Part shown: positions 25,228-33,672 of the stretch, one piece after another | Numbering within the stretch: position 1 is the stretch's first letter | Layout of the letters: each line of letters starts with the position of its first letter | Assembly (NCBI GenBank): GCA_964537825.1 | Contig: CAZIDL010000010.1 | Location: 1 to 54,559, forward strand | Length of the DNA stretch: 54,559 nt | Source of the DNA: CAZIDL01 sp964537825 | GTDB taxonomy: Bacteria > Bacteroidota > Bacteroidia > Flavobacteriales_D > CAYVSK01 | Direction of reading: 5' to 3' | Made by a program: the position numbers and the translations under genes | Notes under the pieces: generated by a model | Seen by the model: the letters and a program-made list of their open reading frames with translations, nothing else | Database searches by the model: none | Told to the model about the DNA's origin: nothing

Positions 25228-25265
25228 AAAGGCCTCTTTGCTTCACAGCCGTGTGTGAAAGAGGA
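25228..25265. other. Hairpin between converging genes
   Basis: CCTCT and TTCACA (25233-25247) can pair with TGTGAA and AGAGG (25254-25264). It has no T-run. It lies in the 195-base gap where the TonB receptor and the large T9SS protein genes converge, and might slow or protect transcript ends. Confidence 0.35.
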
Positions 25266-25274
25266 GAACGAAGG

Positions 25275-28200
25275 TCACTTTTCGTCCCGCATCAGGGTCA
25301 CTTGCCCTTTGTACTTCTTCTTCGATCCATCCTCCCCCGTGATATCGATCACGTAGTAGTAAGTGCCCGCTGAAGCGTTCTCCCCGCTCCAGGCGTCATT
25401 CCAATCGCTCCACTCGTAGACCTTGTTCCCCCAGCGATTGTAGATCGCCCCTTGGAAGTCCGCTATGCCGTTCCAGCAAGTTCCCTTCCCTTTATCGCCT
25501 TCAGGGCAGGGAACGTTCAGTTTCGGAGCAAAGACCTCGTTCTGACCGTCCCCGTTCGGTGTGAAAACGTTCGGGAGTTGCGCTTTTGGCTCGCTCGTGA
25601 CCTTCACGGTAAGCTCCGTGCTTCCCGGGCAACCCGTCGCCGTATCGTATCCGGTGACCAAGACCTTGTACTCCCCTTTTTTCTTATAGGTCACCGTGGT
25701 ATCCGTCCAAGTGTAACGATCCTCGCTCATCCCCTTGCCGAACTCCAAGGTGTAATTCACTACGTCCTTATCGGAGCCATTGTTGAAGGTCACATCGAAG
25801 GGCTTGATCCCTTTCGCCGGATCCGGGGCTGTGTTCACAACAACGTCCGCAAAATCGTGCACCGTCACGTCGACGGAGCCCAGATCGCTCGGGCATCCGT
25901 TCTTATAAGTACGGACGTAGTAAGTGTAGACCCCGGGAACCTCATGACGGCTCGCATCAGGTTTATACGTCGTATCCGTCTCGACCGCATTATCCGCATC
26001 CGAGTTCGTGTACCATGCCACTGAATCCACCTGCGAGCTGACCTTCAACTGATCCGTACCCTTCGGACAGACTTCGAAGGGTTTTGGCTTCGGTGTGGAA
26101 GGCTGCGAAAGCACCTTCAGCTTAACGGTCGTGTCCCGCGGACAATCTTCACCCACCGTGTAGGTGATGTCATAGATGTCCGCATAAGACTTTGAAAGAT
26201 CGATCGATCCGGTGGAACTATCTAGAGCCAGACCGCCTGGAGGATCGGCTGTAAAAACTCCCCCGCTATCCCCTTGGATATTGGGAACCAATGTGCTATC
26301 AGCTCCTTTGCAATAGCTGTAACCTGGGTAGGAGAAGGAAGGATCGGCCATTGGCTGAAGGGTGAGCTCAAAAGTGTCGCTGATAACCGGGCAAACACCG
26401 GTACCTTGCGCATCAGCATAGAGCAATACGGAACCACTGTCCTTATCGTTCACACCAGGATGATAGACCGTGGACGAGGCTAGATCATCGTCGAAAAAGC
26501 CATCCCCGGTCGTTCCCCAATCCACTCCGGAAGCAGTCCCGGAGACATTGGCCATCACATCATCCGATCCGTTCACACAGATCGTATCGTCCGGGCCGAC
26601 ATCCAAAGAAGGCGCAGGCTTGATCACCAGTTCCATCGTATCACGATCCACATTGCAAGCTTTGATGGAATCGCTTTCGATCATGATCGTCACGGAACCG
26701 TTGTTCACATCTTGGTTACCAGGAGTATATACAGCTCCTGGATCGTTCACATCGCTAAAGCTTCCATCACCGAAACTGGTCCAGGTAGCCATAGAAGCTC
26801 CTCCTGAATAAGTCCCTTTCATGGTATAAGTATCCCCTTCGCAAATGGTATCGTCCGGACCAGCGGTCACCTCGGGTTTATTCTCGATAACGATCATGGC
26901 ACTGTCCTCATCCGCTGGACAACTCCCCGAAGGGGTGATCTTGTTATAGACCCAATAAACGCCCGTATCCGAAGCCGGAATATCCACTGTACCATAGGAA
27001 GAGTCCAGGGCCAATCCGGTGTCATTCACAGTGAATACACCATGACTTCCGTTGTTCACGAAAGTAGGAGCTACTGGGGCCGCTGTCTCACAATAGGTTG
27101 TGTCGGCATAGTGAAAGTCCGCTTGGATATTGGTGTCGATGGTGATCGGAACCGAATCCGTGAACGAACATTTGGTGCCGGGCGTCTTATAATACACCGT
27201 ATAGGAAGAATCTGCAGCACTGTTCTGAACGTCGATGGTGCCGGTGCTCGAATCCAGCTCCAAACCTGAAGGACTGGAATAGAAAGTTCCACCTTTCACT
27301 CCGTTGATGGTCACGGTTTGATCCGGTGCATCATAACAATAGGATCCGCTGCTGTAGCTGATACTCGTGTTCCCACCCCATGGCTCCACGATCACTGTAC
27401 TGGTATCCTTGACGTTACATTTCGAATTGCTAGCATTCTTGTAAGTAAGGACATATTGGGTCGTGGTGTCCGGGAATGCGATCGGGTTGTCAACAAAAGC
27501 ATCTGAGACGCTTGAATCCGGTGACCATTTGAGGCTGTAACTCGGATAACTGAAATCGTAACCGCAGTCGCTCACGCTGGAATCCACATAAGCAACCCCT
27601 ACCTGAGGAGAGGGCCCATCCTGAAAGACCAATGTGCCGTTCCCGTCATAAACTTCGTAAGTGTTCTCATCATCTGAGAACCCGGAAACGTACTCGATCG
27701 TAAGCGAATCTCCCTTTACGACATTGAACTGGACGGTGTTGGAACCTCCAGAGTTGACCGTGAAAGGACCAAGCGTATTGTTGTTGATGTGGACCACGAC
27801 TTCCGCTCCGGACCAAGATGTACCGAACGAGTCGAACATCTGGAGGGTATAAGTGCAGGTATCGCTCGCATGAAGGGTGGTCGAATCGTTATCACAGATC
27901 AGCGTATCATCCACGAAAGTGCTCGGCTCAGGCTTTTTAACATTGACGAATGCGCTGGCATAACAAGTATCCGTAAATGCGGAATCCGTTATAAAGAGGT
28001 CGTAGGTCGTATCGTTCGTCGTATAGACGGTGGTATCCCGATCGGGGTAAGCATTATAAGTATTACCTCCGTCATAGGAGAATATCAAGGAATCCGGGTC
28101 CCCACAGCCACTACCAACGATGAAGACATTATCGAGTCCCCAGTGATCGAAATCATCACCGCTACCAGCCTCTTGCCACCAACGGAATTTAGTGCTACTC

Positions 28201-28793
28201 GTCTGAGCGGCCGGAGGGACCGAGAAACAATAATTGTCCCAATCCACGAAGGGGGAAGGTGGACTGCCTCCACATCCTCCTCCGCAACCGCAACAAGCGG
28301 TGTCGGGATTGAAATAAAAGATCTCGTTCCATGTAGTACCACCGTTCGTGGAATATTGAAGATGGACCCCTTCATCCGGCTGATCAGGACCTTCACAAGG
28401 GGAACTATTGCTTTGCTCCGACATGATGAAATCGAAGCAAATATCCCCGCCGCATTGAACATCCAGCGCTGCTGTGGTCAAATTCCTGGGTTGGGTAGCA
28501 CTAGGCCCCATCCAGGCATAGGGGGTTCCGTCCACAGGTGCTGGACAAGGATTGGTGAAATCCACGTTCTGATTGGAGGTCCATCCGGGATCCAATTGCG
28601 AATCATCGAAATCATCACCGATCAAGGCAGCTCCCACTACAGGGTTCAGGTCTGCCGAATCCCCACATGTAACGCTCACCGTATCCGGGTCGAAGAACGT
28701 TTTACAAGATGGCTGAGCTTCCAGTGTTTGTACTCCTGCCCCGACGATAAGAATGCCGACGAAGAAGCGATAAATACATGGGAAAAGAGCCAT
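25275..28793 (-). CDS. Large secreted adhesin-like protein with gliding-motility C-terminal (T9SS type B) domain
   Basis: A 1172-residue extracellular protein. Signal peptide 1-26. Residues about 55-230 resemble a reelin-type jelly-roll (DDFDDSQLDPGWTSNQNV, GVHLQYSTNGGTTWNEIFYF, FRWWQEAGSGDDFDHWGLDN) interrupted by a Cys/Gly-rich insert (CCGCGGGCGG, about 165-175). A further beta domain follows, then repeated Ig-like modules. One type, near 500, 585 and 845, shares GxF....GLxLDSSxGxID; another, near 645 and 735, shares GPDDTIC and later YxPGxxDxxxGSV. A PKD-like domain precedes the C-terminal CHU_C domain (about 1073-1172, LPNVFTPNGDGQNEVFAP ... IYNRWGNKVYEW ... GTYYYVIDITGEDG). CHU_C is the type B sorting signal for the type IX secretion system. 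Probably a surface adhesin or matrix protein; no enzyme motif is seen. Confidence 0.93.
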   Translation of the reverse strand: MALFPCIYRFFVGILIVGAGVQTLEAQPSCKTFFDPDTVSVTCGDSADLNPVVGAALIGDDFDDSQLDPGWTSNQNVDFTNPCPAPVDGTPYAWMGPSATQPRNLTTAALDVQCGGDICFDFIMSEQSNSSPCEGPDQPDEGVHLQYSTNGGTTWNEIFYFNPDTACCGCGGGCGGSPPSPFVDWDNYCFSVPPAAQTSSTKFRWWQEAGSGDDFDHWGLDNVFIVGSGCGDPDSLIFSYDGGNTYNAYPDRDTTVYTTNDTTYDLFITDSAFTDTCYASAFVNVKKPEPSTFVDDTLICDNDSTTLHASDTCTYTLQMFDSFGTSWSGAEVVVHINNNTLGPFTVNSGGSNTVQFNVVKGDSLTIEYVSGFSDDENTYEVYDGNGTLVFQDGPSPQVGVAYVDSSVSDCGYDFSYPSYSLKWSPDSSVSDAFVDNPIAFPDTTTQYVLTYKNASNSKCNVKDTSTVIVEPWGGNTSISYSSGSYCYDAPDQTVTINGVKGGTFYSSPSGLELDSSTGTIDVQNSAADSSYTVYYKTPGTKCSFTDSVPITIDTNIQADFHYADTTYCETAAPVAPTFVNNGSHGVFTVNDTGLALDSSYGTVDIPASDTGVYWVYNKITPSGSCPADEDSAMIVIENKPEVTAGPDDTICEGDTYTMKGTYSGGASMATWTSFGDGSFSDVNDPGAVYTPGNQDVNNGSVTIMIESDSIKACNVDRDTMELVIKPAPSLDVGPDDTICVNGSDDVMANVSGTASGVDWGTTGDGFFDDDLASSTVYHPGVNDKDSGSVLLYADAQGTGVCPVISDTFELTLQPMADPSFSYPGYSYCKGADSTLVPNIQGDSGGVFTADPPGGLALDSSTGSIDLSKSYADIYDITYTVGEDCPRDTTVKLKVLSQPSTPKPKPFEVCPKGTDQLKVSSQVDSVAWYTNSDADNAVETDTTYKPDASRHEVPGVYTYYVRTYKNGCPSDLGSVDVTVHDFADVVVNTAPDPAKGIKPFDVTFNNGSDKDVVNYTLEFGKGMSEDRYTWTDTTVTYKKKGEYKVLVTGYDTATGCPGSTELTVKVTSEPKAQLPNVFTPNGDGQNEVFAPKLNVPCPEGDKGKGTCWNGIADFQGAIYNRWGNKVYEWSDWNDAWSGENASAGTYYYVIDITGEDGSKKKYKGQVTLMRDEK

Positions 28794-28816
28794 GATCAGC
28801 CTACTTGAGGGGATTC

Positions 28817-29290
28817 TTACTGGACTTCCAGGTCAGCAAGACGAATACCGGTTAACTCCGTGTCTGGTAATCCGTTCCCGCTTTTCAGATAACTTGCGAA
28901 TACTTGAACGCTTTGCGATGCTCCGCGGTCGCAAGTTCCTTTTTGGGTCTCACCAGCTTCAAGATCGAGCTTGAAATGGTATTCATCCCCTTTTCCACAG
29001 GTTTTGCATTTGCCGTCGTACCAAAGGAGATGATCCCATTCGACCGTCACGCTCTCCTGATTGCTGTTCTTAAACCGTAGCAGGACGTTCTCTTTGTGAA
29101 CATCATTCTTGTTATCATGACATTCCGCGTACTTGTATTGGACATCCACACCCTTTTTGCTCACAAGGGAAGTCCAACTTTTCTTCTTTTCGAGCTTCAT
29201 CGGTTCAGGCCCTTCCTCTTCTGCCTGCCCGGATGCCATTAAAGGAAGGATCAGGAGGGCGGGGATGAAATAGATTCCAGCGATATTCAT
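28817..29290 (-). CDS. Small exported protein of unknown function
   Basis: A 157-residue protein beginning MNIAGIYFIPALLILPLMAS, a signal peptide. The mature part is polar with four to five cysteines (YAECHD, GKCKTCGKGDEYH, GTCDRG), the middle pair forming a CxxC that could bind metal or form disulfides. The strands around NVLLRFKNSNQESVTVEWDH suggest a beta-sandwich. I recognise no family. It starts 24 bases after a good -7 box, which supports the ATG at 29290 over one at 29332. The large T9SS-secreted protein gene is next to it but on the far side of this gene's stop and opens 23 bases after it, so the two are probably co-transcribed. Confidence 0.65.
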   Translation of the reverse strand: MNIAGIYFIPALLILPLMASGQAEEEGPEPMKLEKKKSWTSLVSKKGVDVQYKYAECHDNKNDVHKENVLLRFKNSNQESVTVEWDHLLWYDGKCKTCGKGDEYHFKLDLEAGETQKGTCDRGASQSVQVFASYLKSGNGLPDTELTGIRLADLEVQ

Positions 29291-29314
29291 AGCAAGCGTG
29301 CTTTTCGGATTTCT

Positions 29315-29322
29315 CAAATTTA
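29315..29322 (-). promoter_or_regulatory. Candidate -7 promoter box for the 28.8-29.3 kb genes
   Basis: TAAATTTG on the minus strand matches TAnnTTTG, 24 bases before the ATG at 29290. It may drive the small exported protein and the T9SS protein downstream. Confidence 0.5.
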
Positions 29323-29468
29323 ATGATAACATGGCAGCATGCTATCGGATCCTTGCTCTAGACGCGATCATTCGAAATGGGATGCCTCGATCCGCTCATT
29401 ATCTAAAAAAAGCTACAGTCCCTTCGATAGCGGATCATTTGATCTTTTGCTTTTCAATGATACCAAAT

Positions 29469-30353
29469 TTACAAAGGCTGTACATTCATTACTTCCACTT
29501 CGTAAAAAACAAAGGTATGTGGGGGAAGGACACCCGTTTTTCCTCCCTTTTTACCGAATGCAAGGTACGAAGGGATCACGAATTCAGCTTTACCACCTTC
29601 TCGCATGTGTCCAAGACCTATTTCAAGCCCCGGGATCACTTGCTTAGGGTCCCCATATTTGAAACGCATGGGCTCTCCTCTTTTGTAAGAATCATCGAAC
29701 ACCGTGCTGTCGGGAAGATATCCTCGGTAATGGAACTCGATGACCCGACCTTCTTCGATCTTACGCCCCTGCCCTTTACGTTCCGGAAAAAGATAAATGC
29801 CTTCCACGAAATGCTCCTCCGGATCCACAGCCATGTCCTCCACGAACGCCTTGATCCGTTTCCATTCCTTCCACTGTTCCTTTTGCACAACTCCAGGGAT
29901 ATGATCCGCTTTATGCTCAAGGAGCGCAGAAGGTGAGCTGCGATCGAGCAGCTTCACCTCTAGTCGTAGCTTGGACAAGCTATCCGGAACTCTTTTCTGG
30001 AAATATGAAAAATCGCTACTTTGAATGTGTTCCTTATCGATAATGAAAATGCTGCTGTCACCCTTGACCATACTCCCGAGCATCTGGGCCCAAACCCCAT
30101 CGGGTTCGTTCAACAAAAAATAAATGCTGTCGCTCGAAAACGCTTCGCGGGCACTATCAGTGTTGGTCAACCTATAAATGATCCCCACACCATCCCCGGC
30201 ACTCACCTTTACCTCCCCATCTCCGAGTGTGACCCTCCTGAAAGCGATCCCTTCATTCAAAGAGCGAAAGGAAGGCTTGTCATCCCAACAGGATGCGGTG
30301 AACAACAAAAGAAGGATTACGAATGAACGAAAGATGGATGTTCTGGATCCCAT
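29469..30353 (-). CDS. FKBP-type peptidyl-prolyl isomerase lipoprotein
   Basis: A 294-residue exported lipoprotein (lipobox FTASC near residue 22). The N-terminal half has a region resembling a degenerate second FKBP-like or chaperone domain. The C-terminal FKBP domain (about 195-292) is typical: GRVIEFHYRGYLPDSTVFDD, VIPGLEIGLGHMREGGKAEF, IPSYLAFGKKG, LPPHTFVFYEVEV. It probably assists folding of exported or outer-membrane proteins. It follows the GldI-like gene with a 2-base gap and the same orientation, so they share an operon. Confidence 0.9.
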   Translation of the reverse strand: MGSRTSIFRSFVILLLLFTASCWDDKPSFRSLNEGIAFRRVTLGDGEVKVSAGDGVGIIYRLTNTDSAREAFSSDSIYFLLNEPDGVWAQMLGSMVKGDSSIFIIDKEHIQSSDFSYFQKRVPDSLSKLRLEVKLLDRSSPSALLEHKADHIPGVVQKEQWKEWKRIKAFVEDMAVDPEEHFVEGIYLFPERKGQGRKIEEGRVIEFHYRGYLPDSTVFDDSYKRGEPMRFKYGDPKQVIPGLEIGLGHMREGGKAEFVIPSYLAFGKKGGKTGVLPPHTFVFYEVEVMNVQPL

Positions 30354-30355
30354 CT

Positions 30356-30901
30356 TTAAATCGGATGGCGAAGGTCAAGGAGCTCGATGTGATACACGAG
30401 CGTAGCATGCATGGGGATCTTCTCGGTATCCCCTAAAAGCCCGTGAGCAAGATGGGCAGGCATGATAAAGACCGCCTTCCCTCCTTCCCGCATATACTGG
30501 ACCCCTTCATGAAGACCAGTGACTTCCTGGTCCTGTCCAATGAGAAAGGACTTCGGTCCGGTACTATCAGAGCTATAACACAGGCGACCGCTCAGAAGCT
30601 TTACCCGATAATTCACTTTAGCGATCATCCCTTTCCGGGCTTTCTTGCCATTCCCCTCCTTTTCGATACGGTAGCGAAGGCCGGTACCGCTCTTCTTCAT
30701 ATCCCACCCTCTGCGCTCGATGTAATCCTCGATGGCCCTGTCCTCATAACGGGCCATGCGACGATTCTCTTCCATGATGCTGTCGCGCCATTCCTTTCGT
30801 TCAGAAGGGGTCATTCCTTCTTTCTGTTGAGGCTCATTTCCGCAAGCAAGGACGAAAAGGAAGAAAAGAAAAAAGACCGATCGATAGCTCTTAAGCCTCA
30901 T
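30356..30901 (-). CDS. gldI: GldI-like FKBP peptidyl-prolyl isomerase lipoprotein
   Basis: A 181-residue lipoprotein with lipobox FVLAC (near residue 20) and a C-terminal FKBP domain (about 85-180: GMIAKVNYRVKLLSGRLCYS, VTGLHEGVQYMREGGKAVFI, PAHLAHGLLGD). Size, lipid anchor and position match GldI, an FKBP lipoprotein needed for gliding motility and T9SS function in Flavobacterium. The call rests on context: the DHH phosphoesterase gene overlaps it upstream and ndk is nearby, an arrangement I recall from flavobacterial gldI loci. The ATG at 30901 overlaps the DHH gene's end by 11 bases; a start at 31024 would read through that gene. Some typical FKBP active-site aromatics are replaced, as in GldI. 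Confidence 0.75.
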   Translation of the reverse strand: MRLKSYRSVFFLFFLFVLACGNEPQQKEGMTPSERKEWRDSIMEENRRMARYEDRAIEDYIERRGWDMKKSGTGLRYRIEKEGNGKKARKGMIAKVNYRVKLLSGRLCYSSDSTGPKSFLIGQDQEVTGLHEGVQYMREGGKAVFIMPAHLAHGLLGDTEKIPMHATLVYHIELLDLRHPI

Positions 30902-31928
30902 CCCCGGCATAAGCGTTATCGAGCCTTTCCTGATAAGAAGGGAGCAGCGATACGAACCGTTCCACTGCCTGATCGAGCGGAAGAGCCACAAAACCACCTG
31001 CAGCATTAAGATGTCCGCCTCCATTGAAATGCTCTTCCGCGATCCGGTTCACGGGAAAACGTCCCTTTGATCGGAAGGACATCTTCGCTCCCTTCTCGGT
31101 CTCCGTAAAGAGAACGGACATCATCACGCCTTTCACGGAAAGCCCGTGGTTCACAAAACCTTCCGTATATCCTTTCTTGGCTCTGAAACGTTCCAATTCC
31201 TCCATCGTGATAGCGATAACGGAAGTACGGTAGGTTTCGTGTACCACTAATTTTTCGTTCAACACGTACCCCAAGAGGCGCATCTGATCGATGGGATTGT
31301 TGTCGAAGATCTTGTCTTGGATCTCGGCACCTTCCACCCCCTTCTCGATCAACTCAGCGGCTATCCGGTGTGTTCGGGGGGTTGTGGAAGAAAACCGAAA
31401 AGATCCGGTGTCGGTCATGATACCAACGTACAGGCAATCTGCCATCGCTTTGCTCACCTGAGCGGTCTCTCCCCATGCAGCGATCAGCTCATAGACCATT
31501 TGGGCCGTAGAGCTGGCTTTCGTATCGGAGAAAATAACCTTTGCGAACCGGTCCGGGGTGGGGTGGTGATCGATAATGACCTTTTCGGCTTTGCTTTCTT
31601 CCACGATCGGTCGGAACGCTTCTAACCTTCCGAGCATATTGAAGTCAAGGCAAAAGATCAACTCAGCCTCCTCCACTGCTCGTTTCCCTTCCTCTTCGTT
31701 CCCTTCATAGACCAACACATCGTCATTACCTGGAAGCCAGTGAAAAACCTCCGAATATGGGGTGGGAGCTACGACCTTCGGGGAATGCCCTTTTTGCTTC
31801 AGGAAAAGGTAAAAGGCGAGCGAAGAACCGATCGCGTCGCCATCGGGGGAACGGTGGGTGGTAATAAGGACCGAACGCCCTCCCTCTTCGCCCAAAAGAT
31901 CTCGTATTCGCTTAATAGCAGGGTCCAA
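30891..31928 (-). CDS. DHH/DHHA1 phosphoesterase, NrnA-like (nanoRNase/pAp phosphatase)
   Basis: A 345-residue cytoplasmic enzyme. The DHH domain shows ITTHRSPDGDAIGSSLAFYL (motif I aspartates), ELIFCLDFNMLGRLEAF and VIIDHHPTPDRF (the DHH motif). SSTAQMVYELIAAWG and ADCLYVGIMTDTGSFRFSST follow. DHHA1 carries the GGGHLNAAGGF substrate loop. Homologues degrade 2-5 nucleotide RNAs and dephosphorylate pAp, closing RNA turnover and sulfur-assimilation waste. It leads the operon with gldI and the FKBP lipoprotein. A -7-like box lies 19 bases upstream. Confidence 0.92.
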   Translation of the reverse strand: MDPAIKRIRDLLGEEGGRSVLITTHRSPDGDAIGSSLAFYLFLKQKGHSPKVVAPTPYSEVFHWLPGNDDVLVYEGNEEEGKRAVEEAELIFCLDFNMLGRLEAFRPIVEESKAEKVIIDHHPTPDRFAKVIFSDTKASSTAQMVYELIAAWGETAQVSKAMADCLYVGIMTDTGSFRFSSTTPRTHRIAAELIEKGVEGAEIQDKIFDNNPIDQMRLLGYVLNEKLVVHETYRTSVIAITMEELERFRAKKGYTEGFVNHGLSVKGVMMSVLFTETEKGAKMSFRSKGRFPVNRIAEEHFNGGGHLNAAGGFVALPLDQAVERFVSLLPSYQERLDNAYAGDEA

Positions 31929-31947
31929 TACAGGATGAGTAAAGGGG

Positions 31948-31955
31948 CGAAACTA
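31948..31955 (-). promoter_or_regulatory. Candidate -7 promoter box of the DHH-gldI-FKBP operon
   Basis: TAGTTTCG on the minus strand, one base off TAnnTTTG, ends 19 bases before the ATG at 31928. Confidence 0.4.
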
Positions 31956-32000
31956 AGGGTTCCCTCAAGGAATAAAGGAAAAGAAGTGAACGATGATGCT

Positions 32001-32573
32001 TCAGAAGCCAGTATCCCGCGTAGGAGCATGGCCTATCAAAACACCCACACAACCCATCTCCCGGGTCTTAAGCTTACTGCTCTTATTCGATTCGCCCTTA
32101 GTAGCAACCCAAATTTTCAGTCGTCGCGAATTATCCGGATTGGCGAACTCCAATTTTTGAGTGTTATCGTGATCTTGATTATCCCAAACGGTGATCGTTT
32201 TTTTCTTATAGGAAACGGTAGTATCCTTGACCGTAAACCCTTTTGAAGAATCTATCTCTACCGTTGTGTCCTTCACCATTTCTGTATCCTTGATCTTAAA
32301 ATGGATCTCGTTCGATAGAACTTCCTGCTTACAGACACCTATATAATAATCGTGGCCACTATATGCAACAAAACTCAGTACAGAAGTATCGCTAACCGAC
32401 ATGAGCGCACTCTTGGACTGACCGTTTTTCTCGAAAGCATCAGGCATCTTACACTTTTGCCCGTGGAAACCGGAACAATCACCCGTCTTTTCTACGAGTT
32501 CCCCTTGATGCTGAGCATGGCTGAACGTCGTACCGATCAAAAAAAGAACAAAGGAGAGTGAGAATGCCTTCAT
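32001..32573 (-). CDS. Small secreted protein, second gene of a duplicated lipoprotein module
   Basis: A 190-residue exported protein, signal peptide MKAFSLSFVLFLIGTTFSHA. The mature part has cysteines in GDCSGFHGQKCKM, GVCKQ and MGCVGVL. A central strand region (DYYIGVCKQEVLSNEIHFK) and a Lys/Thr/Val-rich stretch (VKDTTVEIDSSKGFTVKDTT) follow. I recognise no family, but the order of features loosely parallels the 151-residue protein at 50697-51152: early Cys pair, a DY-starting strand with IHFKIKD versus VKLYDG, and a C-terminal Cys plus VLIG/VLGY. Both follow a paralogous lipoprotein gene directly. Here the gap to the lipoprotein gene is 27 bases on the same strand. Confidence 0.7.
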   Translation of the reverse strand: MKAFSLSFVLFLIGTTFSHAQHQGELVEKTGDCSGFHGQKCKMPDAFEKNGQSKSALMSVSDTSVLSFVAYSGHDYYIGVCKQEVLSNEIHFKIKDTEMVKDTTVEIDSSKGFTVKDTTVSYKKKTITVWDNQDHDNTQKLEFANPDNSRRLKIWVATKGESNKSSKLKTREMGCVGVLIGHAPTRDTGF

Positions 32574-32600
32574 GGCTACTTTTGGTTTTTTTGAGCTAGC

Positions 32601-33539
32601 TTAGCTTTCTTTTCCCTCACCCACGATCTTCCCTCTCAGGGCGTTGGCCTCTTTACGGATCTTCTTCAGGTCCTTTTTAGTGAGTTCCAGCTTCGATCCT
32701 CCGCTCAGCACATTCTTCCCCCCTTTTTCTTGGAGCTTACTGGACCCTGCACTCTTCGACTTAACCCCTTTATAAGCGACCTGAAGCCCTCGCATCTTCT
32801 TAAGCATCTCTTTCACGCTCTTCTTGTCATCGTGCTTTTTCATGAAAAGGCGTAGGTTCTTAAAACTGTAGTATTGATCGGCAATGTATTGGACCATCGG
32901 ATCCTTCTTGTCATAGGTTTCCACCATGTTGACGGAAAGGTATAGAGCTTCCGTCCATCCTCCCGCTACAAGGAGGGCTAACGTCTCTCCCCTATCGTTC
33001 TTCTCAAGGTATTTAAAGGCTTCCAGGTAAGTGTCCCTCGAAATGTTCTGCAAGGAATCCTTTTTTCCCACACTCTTTTCGATCCGCTTCATCGTTTCAT
33101 CGCTAAAAGCCGATGAGACGTTCAACTTATCCCCTAAAGACCGGACGGTTTTGAAGTATTTGAGCGCTTTTTGGCCCATTCCGAACGCACTGGTATAAGC
33201 AAGATCCGTGGAATAAACGCCCAAATGGAGAGCTTGCTCATTCGAATTCACAAGGTCTTTGGCATACTTTGGGTCGAGCAGTAATTTTTTGTCAGGCTTC
33301 TCATCATAGCGGGTGATGATGGAGAACATCTGATCGGGGGTCGGTACCTGGTAGAACGTCTTACCCCCTCCTGCTTTTTTTCCAGAAGAAGAAGCAGTAT
33401 CCTTTTCTCCCCCTGCAAGCCCGTTCTCCCCCACATCGGTGGTACCATCCTTACCACCTCCTCCGCAGGCGATCAATAACGAAGAGGTTAGCAGGAAAAG
33501 GGTGAGCACCCGGCTCGTTTCTTGAACTGCTCGCTTCAT
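32601..33539 (-). CDS. Lipoprotein of unknown function, paralogue of the 49.8 kb lipoprotein
   Basis: A 312-residue lipoprotein, MKRAVQ... with lipobox LLIAC, then a Gly/Ser/Asp/Lys linker. The remainder (about 65-270) is helical. HLGVYSTDLAYTSAF, KALKYFKTVRSLGDKLNVSS and LLVAGGWTEALYLSVNM closely match the paralogue at 49818-50696 (FGAYSADLAYLVIN, AEELQISSVFN, IAYAGGWSEAMYLAAN), so both belong to one family I cannot name. The C-terminus is Lys/Gly-rich. An ATG at 33548 gives 3 extra residues; either start fits. A clear -7 box is 20-29 bases upstream. It is followed by a small secreted protein gene, as is its paralogue. Confidence 0.8.
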   Translation of the reverse strand: MKRAVQETSRVLTLFLLTSSLLIACGGGGKDGTTDVGENGLAGGEKDTASSSGKKAGGGKTFYQVPTPDQMFSIITRYDEKPDKKLLLDPKYAKDLVNSNEQALHLGVYSTDLAYTSAFGMGQKALKYFKTVRSLGDKLNVSSAFSDETMKRIEKSVGKKDSLQNISRDTYLEAFKYLEKNDRGETLALLVAGGWTEALYLSVNMVETYDKKDPMVQYIADQYYSFKNLRLFMKKHDDKKSVKEMLKKMRGLQVAYKGVKSKSAGSSKLQEKGGKNVLSGGSKLELTKKDLKKIRKEANALRGKIVGEGKES

Positions 33540-33568
33540 GGGTGTCATGCGCTTTGCGTTAACTTGAT

Positions 33569-33576
33569 CAAATGTA
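33569..33576 (-). promoter_or_regulatory. Candidate -7 promoter box of the 33 kb lipoprotein gene
   Basis: TACATTTG on the minus strand matches TAnnTTTG and lies 29 bases before the ATG at 33539. Confidence 0.5.
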
Positions 33577-33641
33577 AGAATATTTTGAGAACGGATCCTA
33601 AAAGCAAGGGTCGTTCCTCTACAAAGCAAGAACGGGATCAT

Positions 33642-33649
33642 TAATTTCG
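33642..33649 (+). promoter_or_regulatory. Candidate -7 promoter box of ndk
   Basis: TAATTTCG, one base from the consensus, ends 23 bases before the ndk ATG. Confidence 0.4.
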
Positions 33650-33672
33650 CCAAATATCCAAATACAAGACCC

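Noticed and set aside
27789..28808. Long plus-strand frame (339 codons) inside the large T9SS gene
   Set aside because: It is antisense to a protein with clear domains and has Arg/Ile-rich, unstructured composition; a shadow frame.
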